From positions 144,363,559 through 144,427,558 of the forward strand of contig CP136066.1 of NCBI GenBank assembly GCA_032622095.1: a DNA stretch of 64,000 nt, given 5' to 3'. This document shows, in pieces, positions 13,181 through 24,697 of the stretch. How positions within the stretch are numbered: the first letter of the stretch is position 1; every line of letters starts with the position of its first letter. The translations under genes and the position numbers were made by a program. The DNA is from Siphonodentalium dalli (taxonomy: Eukaryota > Mollusca > Scaphopoda > Gadilida > Siphonodentaliidae). The notes beneath the pieces are model-generated. The model was not told the DNA's origin. It saw only the letters and a list, made by a program, of their open reading frames with translations, and searched no databases.

Positions 13181-13562
13181 AAAAAAAATCCGATATGAGG
13201 CAATTTTCTGCTTATCATGGGAATAAAAAACAACACCATTCGTAACACTCACGTGTCACGAAGACCCATGTACAAGTGGAGCCTACGTCATAATACTCTC
13301 GAAATTCCGGCAAGTGTTTCACAACCTCGAAAAATGGTGACCGAATTAAGTCACTTGACCAACAGTCATATTTATATATAGGGACACGGGATCCAAATTG
13401 AGCTAAAAAAAATGACACATCGTCACAGCTCATTCGCTATATATGCACTAATATGTGAGACACCTTGTGCTATATTCGAGCACATTATGATGTAGGTGCT
13501 CCGCCTTGACAAGGTTCTAAAATAATACGACTAAGAATAAGCTCTCTGATGTTCACCATTAA

Positions 13563-13995
13563 AGGCCCACTTAATTTTCGAATCACCAGATCACATTATA
13601 TACAACATATTCCATGTTATGTACCATTTGAAAGAGGAAGCTCCAAAACATTGTATTTGTATTATTAACTGATCCGGTCGAATAAACTGGGAACATGTTG
13701 TTTTTGTCGTGGTACCAATGTGTGTCCTGTATTTAGTTTTGATCCGGACTGTATTGTAAAGTCTGTTATACTAAATGGAAGGGGAATAACTCTATCTCTT
13801 AGTTTTAATTCTGATGTTTTCTGGGTTGACAAGGGGGGGGGGGGGGTATTGGAATGAATCTCTATCACTTAGTGGACAGTCCTAGACCACAGCTGCTTCG
13901 TATTAATTCTGGTGGAATATATATTTTTTTGGTTCCTCCAAAAGGTATATAATATGGAATAATGTTATCTGTGCATTCGAAAATTAAGTGGGCCT
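13563..13995 (+). mobile_element. TTAA-flanked MITE, copy 1 (433 bp)
   Basis: The terminal inverted repeats read 'aggcccacttaattttcgaa' and its complement. The element is flanked by TTAA at 13559-13562 and 13996-13999. A second copy in opposite orientation at 27712-28119 is also flanked by TTAA. TTAA target duplication is the hallmark of the piggyBac superfamily, so these are probably non-autonomous piggyBac-like elements. There is no transposase. A G-run near 13833-13846 is internal. Confidence 0.8.
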
Positions 13996-14478
13996 TTAAT
14001 GGATACATTGGAAAGCACATACGCTCTTTATCATATGTCATCTCTTGCATATGGGGGCTTTCGTAGTTTTATTCACCTGGTAAAAAATCTGTCTTGTTTT
14101 GATACATTTGGTGTCAAATCAGATGGTACGTGTGTACTACTTCCATTCCATATGATATGCAAAGCTAATTAATCGAAATTAAAACGTGCTGAAAATAATA
14201 TCATTTAGAAATATAAAATTTTATAAAATAAACACGGACGGAAATATTTCGTAATGAACCTAATCTGATATTAGAAGTGAGGACATTTTCGTAGACTGGT
14301 ATATATACTGTGGAAACATAAGGCTACATTACATGTAGTTCACACGTGTTGGAAATTTGGCTCGCAAACTTTCAACCATTTCGTCCTATAAAGTCACTTA
14401 TTACACATTTTGAGTTATAGACATAGGGGTTACAAAGTATGTCCATTCGTTCGCTGTACATGCATATGTAATCAGAGC

Positions 14479-14659
14479 TACAGTAATGCCCTAAGCAATC
14501 GACTCCTTAACCACAGAAGAATTATGGGTAACTTTTCAGGATTTAGTCGGAAATATGGCTTTCCGATGAATGGCAACAATCCATATTTCCGACTAAATCC
14601 TGAAAAGTACCCATAATTCTGCTGTGGTTGAGGAATCGATTACTTAGGGCATTACTGTA
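14479..14659. mobile_element. TA-flanked hairpin MITE, copy 1
   Basis: Near-perfect palindrome starting 'tacagtaatgccctaa' and ending 'ttagggcattactgta', with a short loop. All copies in the window begin TA-CAGTAATGC, which fits a Tc1/mariner-type non-autonomous element with TA target duplication. Internal text 'caggatttagtcggaaatat' is diagnostic. Other copies are at 20439-20535, 23909-23990, 25139-25345 and 37421-37638. Confidence 0.85.
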
Positions 14660-14745
14660 CATGACATGTAAAGGGTGACCACACGAATATACGTTTATTT
14701 CTGATATTTGAAGGCTATACTTCAAAATTCAATTGTAGAACAATT

Positions 14746-14923
14746 TGTGGAATGAAAGAGATCTTAACCATTTCATGACGGGATCTGCGCTGGTGCAGCA
14801 TTAAAGATCATGTGCCAGTACATTATATTATTTATGTGGAATGAAAGAGATCTTAACCATTTCATGGCGGGATCTGCGCTGGTGCAGCATTAAAGGTCGT
14901 GTGCCAGTACATTATATTATTTA
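14746..14923. repeat. Two tandem 89-bp units
   Basis: Units 14746-14834 and 14835-14923 are nearly identical ('tgtggaatgaaagagatctt' to 'cattatattattta'), differing at a few bases. Part of the unit recurs inverted near 10770-10830. Confidence 0.85.
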
Positions 14924-14949
14924 TGCGAGACTAGCATACATAAGATAAT

Positions 14950-16650
14950 GCATTGGCGAAGGGTTTTCGCCAAAATTTCAGGAAGCTCCACATAATCATT
15001 CAAGGGTTAATTCCGTGGGCTAAATGGTTGTTAACGTGCATTATCCAGGCCGGTTCCCATTCCATCTTCTATACACGTACAGTATCATGCACTAAGCAGC
15101 TTTGGGAAACGAATTGCCTGATATTGCTTGCTAATTTTCCAATGTGTGAGTATCATTAAGTGATAATTATCAAGTCAGTCTTGTCAACAGGTCCAGTTTG
15201 TTAGTGCGATTTTAATCATCGAGATGATTTAGCTCTGATGTTGGTAGTACAAGATGATTCGTTGACTCCAATGTGACGTCATATTTTTTTCAAATTGTCA
15301 CTTCCATGGTATTTTTCAAGTTCCAACTTTTCGAAACAATGATTATCTTTGGAAAAGCATTTACTGAATTGATCTGTTAACACTTTTTTGCCCGAATTGG
15401 GAGTATCATGAACTCAGCAAACAATATTATGTGTATGGAAAAATTGTAAATTGTAAATTTATAACATCGACTAACATGTTTTTGCTATATATGTGGCTCA
15501 AAATAATCGATTATTACCACATGTGAAATTCTGAAAACCACCGAAGCCCATGTTTATATACTGGCCTTTAAAACCACACATAATATTTGACTGATTTGAT
15601 TCAACATTATAATTCACATAATTAGTGCGGAGAAGATCCCAAAAAATAAGTAGCCTACAGTTTTGACATAAATGCAGTCGGCAATTGTACAATATTTGTG
15701 ACATCTATGAATATTTAAATAGTTAACTATTTGACTTCGGCGAAAATTAATCACCTTCATTCAAATAACGAAGGAAATTGACGAGAATTATTTGTCTCCT
15801 TTGTTCGATTGCAATTTAAATGTTCTGTCTGCTAATATATTATACTCAAATCTTGAAAACTGAAGTTGCGAACATTATGAGGGGATTGAATGCTGACATA
15901 TTAACATGATGAGAATACATGTGTGTCGAACTCCGATGCGATATCTGATATATTATATTGATAAATATAAGTGAAATGCACAACCTTAATGCGTTCCTTT
16001 GTGGAACTGGCAAGTGTTCTGGCTTGTGTCGTGTATTACAGGGACGTAGCTAGAAGGTCTATATTGCGACGGGGTGTCCAACTCAGAATTTCGAACTACA
16101 CCCGTCCCTTGTAGACAAACATTCTCACTGTGTAATTTCATTTTCACCTGCTTGAGGTGGAATTTCCCAACTGAAACCTCAAGCTTAACTATCGGAATAA
16201 TTTCAACCTGTTTTCATTCTGAAATTCCAACTATAGTTGATTTAGGTATGAAATTAATGAACATTTTTACCAAAGTTGAGAGGTTGTGTGTTATAATGGT
16301 ATGGTTCTTCAGGATGAACAGGAGCGAGCTCTAGAAATAACTTCCAAAACCCCGATGACGTGGTACTGTGACAATGATGTCGCGATTATGAACTGCTGGT
16401 CCACTCCGTTGAGGTGGTTTCTTGGTGAGTAATGATATATGTGCTATTCCCAAGCAATCTTTCTCAGCCGCCTCCAAAAGTCAGGCATTTCTGCTGAAAT
16501 TGCCAGAACAACATGGCTTCAATGTGGGGAAAGTTTCACATTGTACACATTGTAGAATCCCAAATATGAACAGCCACGCACATAATGGGAACGTTTCACA
16601 TTGCAGAATCCCACAACGAACAAAAACAATCACATCACAGCATATCACAG
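14950..16650. other. No gene recognised; 3' flank of the kinase gene
   Basis: AT-rich DNA lying downstream of the stop codon of the minus-strand kinase gene, so the part nearest 16650 should hold its 3' untranslated region. I could not assign a poly(A) site. Short frames (for example 16074-16334 plus) lack recognisable domains. Confidence 0.4.
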
Positions 16651-16656
16651 GCCGGC

Positions 16657-16990
16657 CTAAGTTACAGTCTCTCTGTTCTGTGGTTTTTGATTCTTTCCAT
16701 GGATACACGCGTTGGTTATGAATTCGTCACGTCCTCCATACGCATGTGCGAATATAGAATCACTGGGGAGACCAGATGTCCCAACTAACGGGGTATCCTG
16801 CGAGAATTCCGCAGATAAAGGAGTCAAGGGCGGACTACTCGTCTCCGACGTGCTTAAAGGAACGTTTATGTTCTCTAACTGGAGGTAGTTCCTGTCTAAT
16901 GTCAGCAGTTCCTCGAGGTCCATCCTTATTTGGGTGAAGGACGGCCTGTCTGTCGGGCAGTCCAGCCAACACGACCGCATGATGTCATAT
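16657..16990 (-). CDS. Kinase gene, last coding exon: kinase C-lobe end and cytoplasmic tail
   Basis: Encodes residues 667-777 and ends in TAG at 16659-16657. The acceptor reads 'ttttttttccag|atatg'. The start holds the last kinase helices: 'MRSCWLDCPTDRPSFTQI', with the conserved CW..DRP..F pattern of subdomain XI. The tail contains 'DRNYLQLENINVP', with a tyrosine in the position of the FGFR/RET 'YLDL' type motif, then a Ser/Thr/Pro-rich stretch and 'SDSIFAHAYGG'. These tyrosines are candidate docking sites for SH2/PTB proteins; this is inference from the family. It joins in phase 2 to the exon at 17846-17942. Confidence 0.85.
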
Positions 16991-17845
16991 CTGGAAAAAA
17001 AACAACAAGAACATTAACGTCAAATATAACGAGAATGAGACGCCTCCCGAGAAGTTGAATTTTAATACATGTAAAATATCAAACATGAAATAGTTCACAA
17101 TGCAAGCTTGTTCGGTATCAAAACCTTATTTCTTGGCATAAAAATGTGAGCTTATCGCTCTCTTGGAGTATTCCAATCACATACTCGTTACTACAGCACC
17201 GGTAAACTGTTCCATTGAGAGATGTGTCTGTATCGGGCGGAACTTAGGTCTGAAGGTGGCATCCTTAATTATCCATACATAGCCATACATAGGCTATATT
17301 CGTAGGCATAATTATCAAAGTTTATAAACACCCAAAACGATCTACAAGAATAGGCATAGGCACAGGCACATATTTTCATGACTAATTACACAATCCTTCG
17401 CAAGGTCCTTCCCATTAACATCATGCCGGGGTCGTTCTACATGCCTTGCATAGTATCATATTAAATCCAATATATGATCATATTACATAGATTGAGTGGG
17501 TAAAAACTAATATTTTCGCGATTATAAACCGCCATTTTGGTGACCATCTTATCAACCAATATTAGCCATTGAGCTAAAATGTATAATAGGTTGGTTCAAA
17601 ACATAACAATTGAGGCAATTAGTGTTTTCATAATTATATCTGTTTCCAACTCCGTGGTGGAATAAGTTATTTTTTTTCTGAAACAAGTTACATTTTGAAA
17701 ACATCATTGTTTTACCCAGATTTCTCAAAATCTCCAAAGCTGCCGTCGCGCCAACCGGAGAATTCTTCAGAAGAATACCGCCGGAATCCGCTGGTTTGGC
17801 GGCCGGGCTATATAACTATACGTAACATATTATTGAAATACTCAC
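16991..17845 (-). other. Intron of the kinase gene
   Basis: Intron of 855 bp between the last two coding exons, with donor 'gtgagt' and acceptor 'ttccag'. AT-rich with no clear mobile element. A short 'ccattttggtgaccatctt' patch near 17530 belongs to the common dispersed motif. Confidence 0.7.
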
Positions 17846-17942
17846 ATTTCATCAGAACAATTACTTGGGTTCTCCATTCTATAACCATTTGATAGAACAT
17901 AATACAGATCCGACAAGGCTATATGTGGGTACGGGGATGCTC
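17846..17942 (-). CDS. Kinase gene exon: kinase subdomains IX-X
   Basis: 97 nt, entered in phase 1 and left in phase 2. The acceptor is 'cttttcag|gagc' and the donor 'gaaat|gtgagt'. Encodes residues 635-666, 'GASPYPHIALSDLYYVLSNG' then 'YRMENPSNCSDEM', matching the G..PYP.I....L...L..G.RM..P..C..E pattern of FGFR/RET-type kinases. There is one residue fewer between the preceding 'TM' and 'SPYP' than in the GG forms I know. The exon is shorter than any frame threshold, so it is visible only by splicing. Confidence 0.85.
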
Positions 17943-18261
17943 CTGAAAAGAAAACCAAATTGAAATTTCCACGTGGATGACAAATGGTACAAGTAGAACG
18001 ATTATAGTATCCTCTTCTGAATTTGCGTGTCCCACGCTATTTTACTGAACAGTTCAAGAGAATGTGAATATTGGAAAACCACACTGACCATAAAAATGTA
18101 TTTTCTATTTCAGACAAAGTCTGAATATAATATAGAGCACATGCACACGTACGTCATCTACATTAATCAGGTTATTACATGATAACGCGTGTGTTTAAAA
18201 CATTGTTATAAAATCAAGTACAAGGATATTTGTCCAATCGCGAATACACATGTAATACGCA

Positions 18262-18468
18262 CTGTCACTAATTAACTCGCGGCCATATTGGATCCACCAT
18301 ATATGGAAGTCATGAATAATTAAAAAACTCCATATATGGAAATGCTTCTCCAAAACTTTGATCAATAGTACTAAAACCACGGAACCGGGCCTGGAAGAAT
18401 CTCTGAAACCACGGAACGGAGATGGATGAATCAAATACGGCCGCGACCAAGTGATCTCGCTTATTGGT
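18262..18468 (+). mobile_element. TIR element 'actcgcggccatattggat', copy 1
   Basis: Left end 'taactcgcggccatattgga' and right end 'caaatacggccgcgacca' are inverted repeats. The interior has 'actaaaaccacggaaccggg' and a 'ccatatatgga' palindrome. A direct, longer copy lies at 24255-24504. It sits in the intron between exons 19041-19296 and 17846-17942. No transposase. Confidence 0.75.
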
Positions 18469-19040
18469 AATATGAATCTGAGTGAGAATTATTAGGGGTA
18501 TCCATGGGTACTTCTTGAAAATCGTCCGAATCCCGCGTTCCAGAAAAGGGGCCTGACACCCTCAGCTACGATGAATGGGTACTCTCATCCGATTATTTTG
18601 GTGATAAAGTTACTCATGTTCCTCAAAATGTGATAAAGTTACCCAGGTTGTGAGAAATTTTGATAAATACACCCAAGCTAATCAAAATCTCACTATCGTT
18701 GATATACGAGATTTAAAATTTACTGAGAGAAGGTCGTTTGTGGAACAATTTTGTCAAAATGATCCATAGTGATTTAATCTGCTTCCATTTCTGGGACATA
18801 CTTGCGTATTTTTAGAAATCTGTACTGTTCAGTTTGGCCGAGCGTGGGATACTCGTACCATCCTCATTGACATAAATTTATAAATATTTAAGTAGCTGTC
18901 GTGGCCATCTTGGACATATGTGAATTGATTAACCTGGTTAATTTTATCGCAATTCCTGGAACCTGGACAACTTTATCACAGAAAACCGGCGAAAGTGACC
19001 AATTCAGCCTCAGCGATAGGCCAAAATACCAGATACGTAC

Positions 19041-19296
19041 CCATGGTTACTATTTCCCATAGCAGTATACCGAATGACCACACATCGCTGTGAGTTGTAA
19101 AGACCCTGTCTCGGAGAGATTCTATTGCCATCCATTTTAGAGGAAGTTTCCCTGTGGTGAGTTTCTGGTAGAAGTTATCGTTGTATATATCTCTGGACAG
19201 ACCGAAGTCACAGACTTTTACAACCTTGTCGTAGCCCAGCAGTATGTTTCTCGCTGCCAAGTCTCGATGGACGTATTTCTTCGCCGATAAATACTC
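19041..19296 (-). CDS. Kinase gene exon: catalytic loop, DFG and activation segment
   Basis: 256 nt, phase 0 in and phase 1 out. The acceptor is 'ctatctttag|gag' and the donor 'atgg|gtacgt'. Encodes residues 550-634. It carries the tyrosine-kinase catalytic loop 'VHRDLAARN' (Asp561, Asn566), 'VCDFGLSRD' (Asp579), the activation loop with Tyr587 and Tyr592, '[11 protein letters not shown]' and '[13 protein letters not shown]'. All catalytic residues are present, so the enzyme should be active. HRDLAARN identifies a tyrosine rather than a serine/threonine kinase. 'WMAIESL' is the RET-like form. Frames reading through at both ends are intronic. Confidence 0.92.
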
Positions 19297-19796
19297 CTAA
19301 AGATAGTAATTATAATTATAACTAATTGTGATATCCAAATCCAAGAAACAACCGACTTTTGTATTTTGACTGCCATCTTGGTAGTCATCCATCTTAGATG
19401 AAATTGAACAGTTTTATAAAATTGTGATAATAGTTCTATATATGTTGCGACCATTTATGTCCCCTCACTGAATTACGCCCATTTTTTTAAAGCTATTTCT
19501 AAAATATCGTAATTGATTTTTGATATAATGGTATAATTCGGTTGTCTAAAGTTGATTTTTGACATACCGAACAGGTTGTGTATAAAACAATTGTTGCACT
19601 ACATTACTGAAGCAATAAGTTGACGATGAATGGTCACGTCGCTACCCTACGGAAGGTCATTTACAAGCGATATTTGAATATCGCAAAATTGTTGATTTTT
19701 GGTACCATTTTGGCAACCATCTTTGGCTGGAATAACATTTTCCCTTGAATATCGGTGCTGTACTTATGTGTATTACGTATAATTATGGAAACCCAC

Positions 19797-19947
19797 CATC
19801 GCCATAGCAACCTGTCGAGCAAATGAGAGCATATCGGCAGGGGTGATAACTCCATTATCGATTCTTCCTTGGTGGTCCACCATTTGGTAAGTTATCTCAC
19901 TAACCCCATTCCCGACCTGCTTCAGATCCCCATCCAGTCGACATTTC
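19797..19947 (-). CDS. Kinase gene exon: kinase insert and helix E
   Basis: 151 nt, entered in phase 2 and left in phase 0. The acceptor is 'tttttttccag|gaaatg' and the donor 'gcgatg|gtgggt'. Encodes residues 499-549. The first part, 'KCRLDGDLKQVGNGVSEITY' and on to 'QGRIDNGV', is the variable kinase insert. The end, 'ITPADMLSFARQVAMAM', is the helix E region that leads into the catalytic loop of the next exon. The insert tyrosine 519 is a possible docking site (inference). Confidence 0.85.
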
Positions 19948-20438
19948 CTGGAAAAAAATCGCGCTATGTCAGTGAATTAAGGCATGGAACAGAAACGACG
20001 TGTTTGAATGGTGTTTATGCACTAATGTAGTCATGGATCATGTACGTTTTCAAGAACTAAATCTTGCATGCGCTAACAATATACATTAGCGTATACTACA
20101 TGAGCTACAAGTACCATATAAACTAGCTAAGGCACTTATCTTGTGCATACAATCAAATAATTTGAAGAACTGAGATTCCTGCGAAGGTGCATGGGAAAAT
20201 GAGGGACGTCAGTGACAACTTATCCCTTATATTCTAAATAATCATTAACGACTAGATAGTATAAACAGTATTTAATTGATATAATTCATAACAAAGTAAT
20301 TACAATATAATAAACAGCTATATGGTATGGAGGGCATTCGACAACAAGCTAATAGATTATAGATGTCGCCTCCGGTTATGGTGAAGTGTAGTTAATTCCC
20401 TTGGCAAACGTTTATTTATTTGATCAGTGAGATCTCTC

Positions 20439-20535
20439 TGATGAATGGCATCAAGCCATATTTCCGACTAAATCCTGAAAAATTACGCATAATTCTGCTC
20501 TGGTTAAGGAGTCGATTATTTAGGTCATTACTGTA
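20439..20535. mobile_element. TA-flanked hairpin MITE, right half only
   Basis: Only the 3' arm is present: 'atgaatggcatcaagccata' to 'ggtcattactgta'. It lies in the intron just downstream (transcript sense) of the 51-nt kinase exon, and its complementary half-arm lies in the upstream intron at 23909-23990. Confidence 0.8.
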
Positions 20536-20691
20536 CCTCATATATATAAACTGAAAGTGCCTTTATTCAAAACTTACATGATATTACCGGAGACTGATAA
20601 AGTTTAGTCTGGGATTCCGACATTTGATAGTATATATAGGCGAAGACAATCTAGCTGACAATCACCCAATGCAATCAATACCTGGTTTTAC

Positions 20692-20742
20692 CTCGTATAA
20701 TATTCAGCCACTTTTTCGGCGAGTGCCATGGCTTCGTGTCTG
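20692..20742 (-). CDS. Kinase gene small exon in the kinase insert (51 or 48 nt)
   Basis: Entered and left in phase 2, so its inclusion or skipping keeps the frame. Encodes about 17 residues, 'RHEAMALAEKVAEYYT' plus split codons at both ends. The donor is 'acgag|gtaaaa'. The acceptor is the tandem 'atatcagcag', which allows starts at 20742 or 20739 and thus gain or loss of one residue. Helical and charged, it lies between the hinge region and the rest of the kinase insert. The phase match on both sides is the main support. It is the weakest of the kinase exons by sequence alone. Confidence 0.7.
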
Positions 20743-20745
20743 CTG
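20740..20745 (-). promoter_or_regulatory. Tandem NAGNAG splice acceptor
   Basis: The sense strand reads CAGCAG immediately before the 51-nt exon. Either AG leaves the downstream frame intact, giving N-R-H or K-H at the junction. Confidence 0.55.
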
Positions 20746-21765
20746 ATATAGTTCATGGATGATGTAATAATATTACGGATGTTTTTTGCCAATATATATT
20801 TGGAAGATAATACGTGAGATTCCCTATAACTGATGTTCTATGCATAGAATTTTCCAGGTGAAGTACTTGTCCTATACGCAATTTCGCTGCATCCCAAGCG
20901 TTTAATATGCTCACTATCGGGGTAGACCAGACCCTGTTAATACATTCCGGGGTATCGAATAAATGGTTATCACGGAAAACAAGCGGTATTTGTTTATTAA
21001 TTTACATACGTCGTGTCGGTAATTATATGGCTCGCGGGGATAAGAATGCTTTTATCGGAGATTATCGTAAATCACCATACGTTTGATTTGTCAGTGATTA
21101 TTTACGGTAACCATCCTTATAGCTAATCACAGTAAATCCCTGAACAGCCAGATGTGGCTGGGTTATCTCTGAAACAACTATCCACGTAAATCTCGCGATA
21201 TTATACGGGTTTGGCGCGCGCCAGTGGCATTGCGCATGAGCAAACACAGGGTCGTATCTTAACAGATTTTCACCGACGACGGAAATATGACCCCAATATA
21301 TTGGCAATTTGGCACACGGCATATGACGGTGGGAGGAGGGATTTTAACGGTTCATAGCACACTATATTAAAAGTATGATCCATTTTAATTCCAAAGAACG
21401 ACATTAGGGAAATAATGTCTGCGATCTAAACAAAATATATATATGTACTCGTACATCTGATCATTAACTTCGCTATATATAAATCCGTGACTGATTCGTG
21501 GCCTTTTATGAACGTATGTGTAATTTTAATTCAGACTTGTATATTGAACTTGGGTTTAATTAGAAGGAACACAAAGCACCGATCTATATACAGGACATAC
21601 GACTCTGTACAAACTTAATTGCCAAACTGTTTCTCACAGATCCAGTGAGACAAACGCTCTTTATTTCTACCATATCAGGAATATACCAACAAGGCACGAT
21701 CTTTATTATTCCACGTTGTTGGAAAATCTCGACCCGTCCTTTCTAACTTCTATGACTTGAATGGG
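20743..21765 (-). other. Intron DNA, no element recognised
   Basis: Part of the 3.8-kb intron between the small exon and the ATP-site exon at 24529-24697. AT-rich. Short frames (such as 21098-21322 minus) have no recognisable domain. Confidence 0.4.
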
Positions 21766-21770
21766 TCTTC

Positions 21771-22082
21771 TGCAAACTCCAGGCATAGTTATCTCCCATC
21801 GCTCCCCTGATATATCACTGCCACAAGGACATTTGGTAAGTTTTCTGACATGATCTTAGTTCTTATATTTCAGGATTAAAATTGTCTATGTCTGGTTCAG
21901 TTCATATTGTTGTTATCAATACCGAAATAATTACCATTATTGCAAACTTTTGGTGGTCAAAATAAGATAATAGGAGACTAACTATAGTTCCGACGATATG
22001 TAAACATAGATGTATCGATCCGCAAAGTACAATTCCTTCCGGCAGTGATAACGGAGAGGGCGCTGCATGGACTTTGGTCTGT
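21771..22082 (+). repeat. Dispersed ~310-bp repeat, copy 1
   Basis: Matches 47587-47905 in the same orientation. Shared text includes 'cactgccacaaggacatttg', 'gacatgatcttagttctta', 'gataataggngactaa' and 'ggagagggcgctgc'. Intronic here. Class unknown. Confidence 0.8.
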
Positions 22083-23320
22083 CTGCAACACATAAAGCGA
22101 GCATATACTTTCAGGCTTTAAACGCCACGGCCCACGTTTTTTAAGTAGGTTGTATATACGAATGTGCGATGGCATTATACAGCATCGCTATAATCGCGAA
22201 AAAACCTCGTGATCAAACCACAAGGTAGATTAAGTAGGCCAAGTATCCACGGGAGACAACCCACGTACCCGATAACATACGAGATTAGCTCCCATGTTAG
22301 TGCACATATTTAATTGGCTAGTTTCCGTTATATATCAAACGGAATATATCTAAATCTGAACTCAACAACTTGTCACATAAATGCAACGATAAAAGCTTTC
22401 CGCAAAATACGAGATATCACCGATACATGTGCCAAACTGTGTTATCTTTCGCGGGAAAATTATTAGCTTTAACCCAGCGGAATAGCGAATGGTTTAAACG
22501 CGTCGACATACACACCTTGCGATGTCATAATATACATTTCCCGATATGTGGTTTCTATTGAAAGAGAATTTCCATAGCCAAGTCATTTATACATATGTAA
22601 CCGATGTCGTTTGCGATGCATCAGATTCTGTCGGCACATAGAAGAATCAGAATAGTGCATACTATACAATTTCATTACATTTGTACCTACAGACAATTAT
22701 ACATTGAACAGAAACAAATTATATATCGCCGGCACGAACGTTTTATTCTGTGTTCCATTCCATTCAGTTATTTGATCTCATAATTACATCATATAAGATC
22801 GAACGATTGAATGGAATGGAACGTGGGACAAAAATACACACGATGGAACGTACAGCCTATAATGGAGCTGAATATTTCTCAGATATTGTTTTATGAATAT
22901 TATATACATAAATCGTGTTCTGGTATATGAAGTTCTTTCTAAAATGCACGAACACTGACTACACACGGAAGCGAGGGAACATAATTATGCAGAATGCTCA
23001 CAAAATAATTTTAAAATGCACTGTTTATAATAATATATTAGAAAAAATATATTATCAACGTCCATATATAGATGTTACTAAAGTAATAGCATTTCAATGC
23101 ACATGTTATTGAATGGATAGGATTTTACGATATGATATTTGTATTTCCAATATACACAATTAATAAGCAGAATACATGCACGAACAAGTTTTGTTGTCGT
23201 ATATCGTGCGGGGGTAACTTATTCATGGTTGATTGACTTTCTGCTGGGTCCAATACAAATACACATTGAGTAGGTAAAGTGATGAGGCGGCCATAAATGG
23301 AAGATCAGTGCACTGCATGG
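22083..23320. other. Intron DNA, small hairpin only
   Basis: No gene seen. A hairpin near 22750-22830 pairs 'tgttccattccattca' with 'tgaatggaatggaac'. The remainder is AT-rich. Confidence 0.4.
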
Positions 23321-23325
23321 GTGGG

Positions 23326-23488
23326 CATCATATCTCTGTGTGAAATGTTAAACGTCCGCGATAATGAGAGGTAAACACGCCATATCCCCATGCATAATAT
23401 TTTCGTTGCTAGAAATGCTCTACATTATGTCGTTCTTGGTAATGCAAGATTTCACGACCGTCTTACAAGGGTAATAGCATTACACAAG
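23326..23488 (+). repeat. Dispersed ~160-bp repeat, copy 1
   Basis: Shares 'catatctctgtgtgaaatgt', 'acacgccatatccccatgca' and 'cttggtaatgcaagatttca' with 26129-26290 in the same orientation. Confidence 0.8.
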
Positions 23489-23908
23489 AAACCATTGAGT
23501 GACCCCTCACCAAAAAGTCGTGAAGGAAAGGCATATACTGGACTTGCTTATCCGTCGCCCGTGGATGCAACTTTGTCCGAGCTTTTATACCTTCGTATAT
23601 TGGTCAATATTTGGTTTGGCATAAATTTAATCAGATTTGGGAACCTTTGCCTTGCGATTTTGGAGATAATTTGCACTATTTTTTAGCAGATTTATTATCC
23701 TTCTTCAAACTAAAAATACTTTAACATGTAGTCCGTGCATACATGTTGGTATTGAAACATATAATTCCCAGCAATACTATGTCTTCCAGAGCACAATTCA
23801 CACCAACAGCTGGTATATATGTGTGTCATTATATTTGGCCCCAACATACAACATAATATAAATTGCTTTGACAGTTGTTGCATACCAAATCGTGATCATA
23901 TGGGTATA

Positions 23909-23990
23909 TACAGTAATGCCCTAATTAATCGGCTCCTTTAACCACAGCAGAATTATTGGTAACTTTTCAGGATTTAGTCGGAAATATGGC
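23909..23990. mobile_element. TA-flanked hairpin MITE, left half only
   Basis: Starts 'tacagtaatgccctaattaa' and stops after 'gatttagtcggaaatatggc', where the palindrome centre should be. It is complementary to the half-arm at 20439-20535. Confidence 0.8.
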
Positions 23991-24254
23991 GTAGAGAAAT
24001 GAGAGCGTGAGACTTGACAAAGTAGGAACGCAATAGGAGCATACTTTGTGTTTAAAGTTTGACAATTTTGGACAGTTTTTCGCGCTCCTCCTGCGTGTTA
24101 CTCATATTTGGTACCGTTTCAGCTCAATGCAAGCGCCGGCCTGAGTGTGACAGGGGTTTTACGCACTGTAACATTTGCTTACAAAGGCGTTGTCAATTTT
24201 AAATACAGATCGAACAAGCAGTCGTATTTGTACTGTAACGGTGGTAATACGCCC

Positions 24255-24504
24255 TGCCACTAACTCGCGGCCACATTGGATCGACCAGGCCCGGTTCCGT
24301 GGTTTTAGTTTAATGTCAAAGTTCTGCAGTGGCATTTCCATATACGGAAGTAATGAATATTCAGCTCCATATATGGAAATGCTACTCCAGAACTTTGACA
24401 CGTAGCACTAAAACCACGGAACCGGGGCTGGATGAATATCTGAAAACACGGAACGGAGCTGGATGAATCCAATACGGCCGCGACTCAGTGATCTCGCTTA
24501 TTGG
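24255..24504 (+). mobile_element. TIR element 'actcgcggccacattggat', copy 2
   Basis: Longer copy of 18262-18468. The inner inverted repeat 'cccggttccgtggttttag' is answered by 'ctaaaaccacggaaccgg', and an inner palindrome 'ctccatatatggaaatgc' is present. Its right end lies only about 25 bp below the exon at 24529-24697, on the intron side of that exon's donor. Confidence 0.75.
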
Positions 24505-24528
24505 GAAATACTGCATGAGTATACTCAC

Positions 24529-24697
24529 TTTAGGAATGCTTGAAGATTTCCATAAGGCGCATATTCCATGATGAGTGCTATAGGTTCGCTCCGAGTTACC
24601 GCCCCTATCAGGGAAATGATGTTCGGGTGGTTACCGATCCTCTTCATCAAATTGATCTCTTCTATAAGATCTTCTTTATATGATACAGGCGCACTAT
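24529..24697 (-). CDS. Kinase gene exon: helix C to hinge
   Basis: 169 nt, phase 1 in and phase 2 out. The acceptor is 'atattccacag|atag' and the donor 'ctaaa|gtgagt'. Encodes residues 426-481. 'DLIEEINLMKRIGNHPNIIS' holds the helix C glutamate (Glu439) and the MK.IG.H.NII pattern typical of FGFR-type kinases. 'LIMEYAPYGNLQAFL' is the hinge and helix D. No residue expected for catalysis is missing. Confidence 0.88.
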
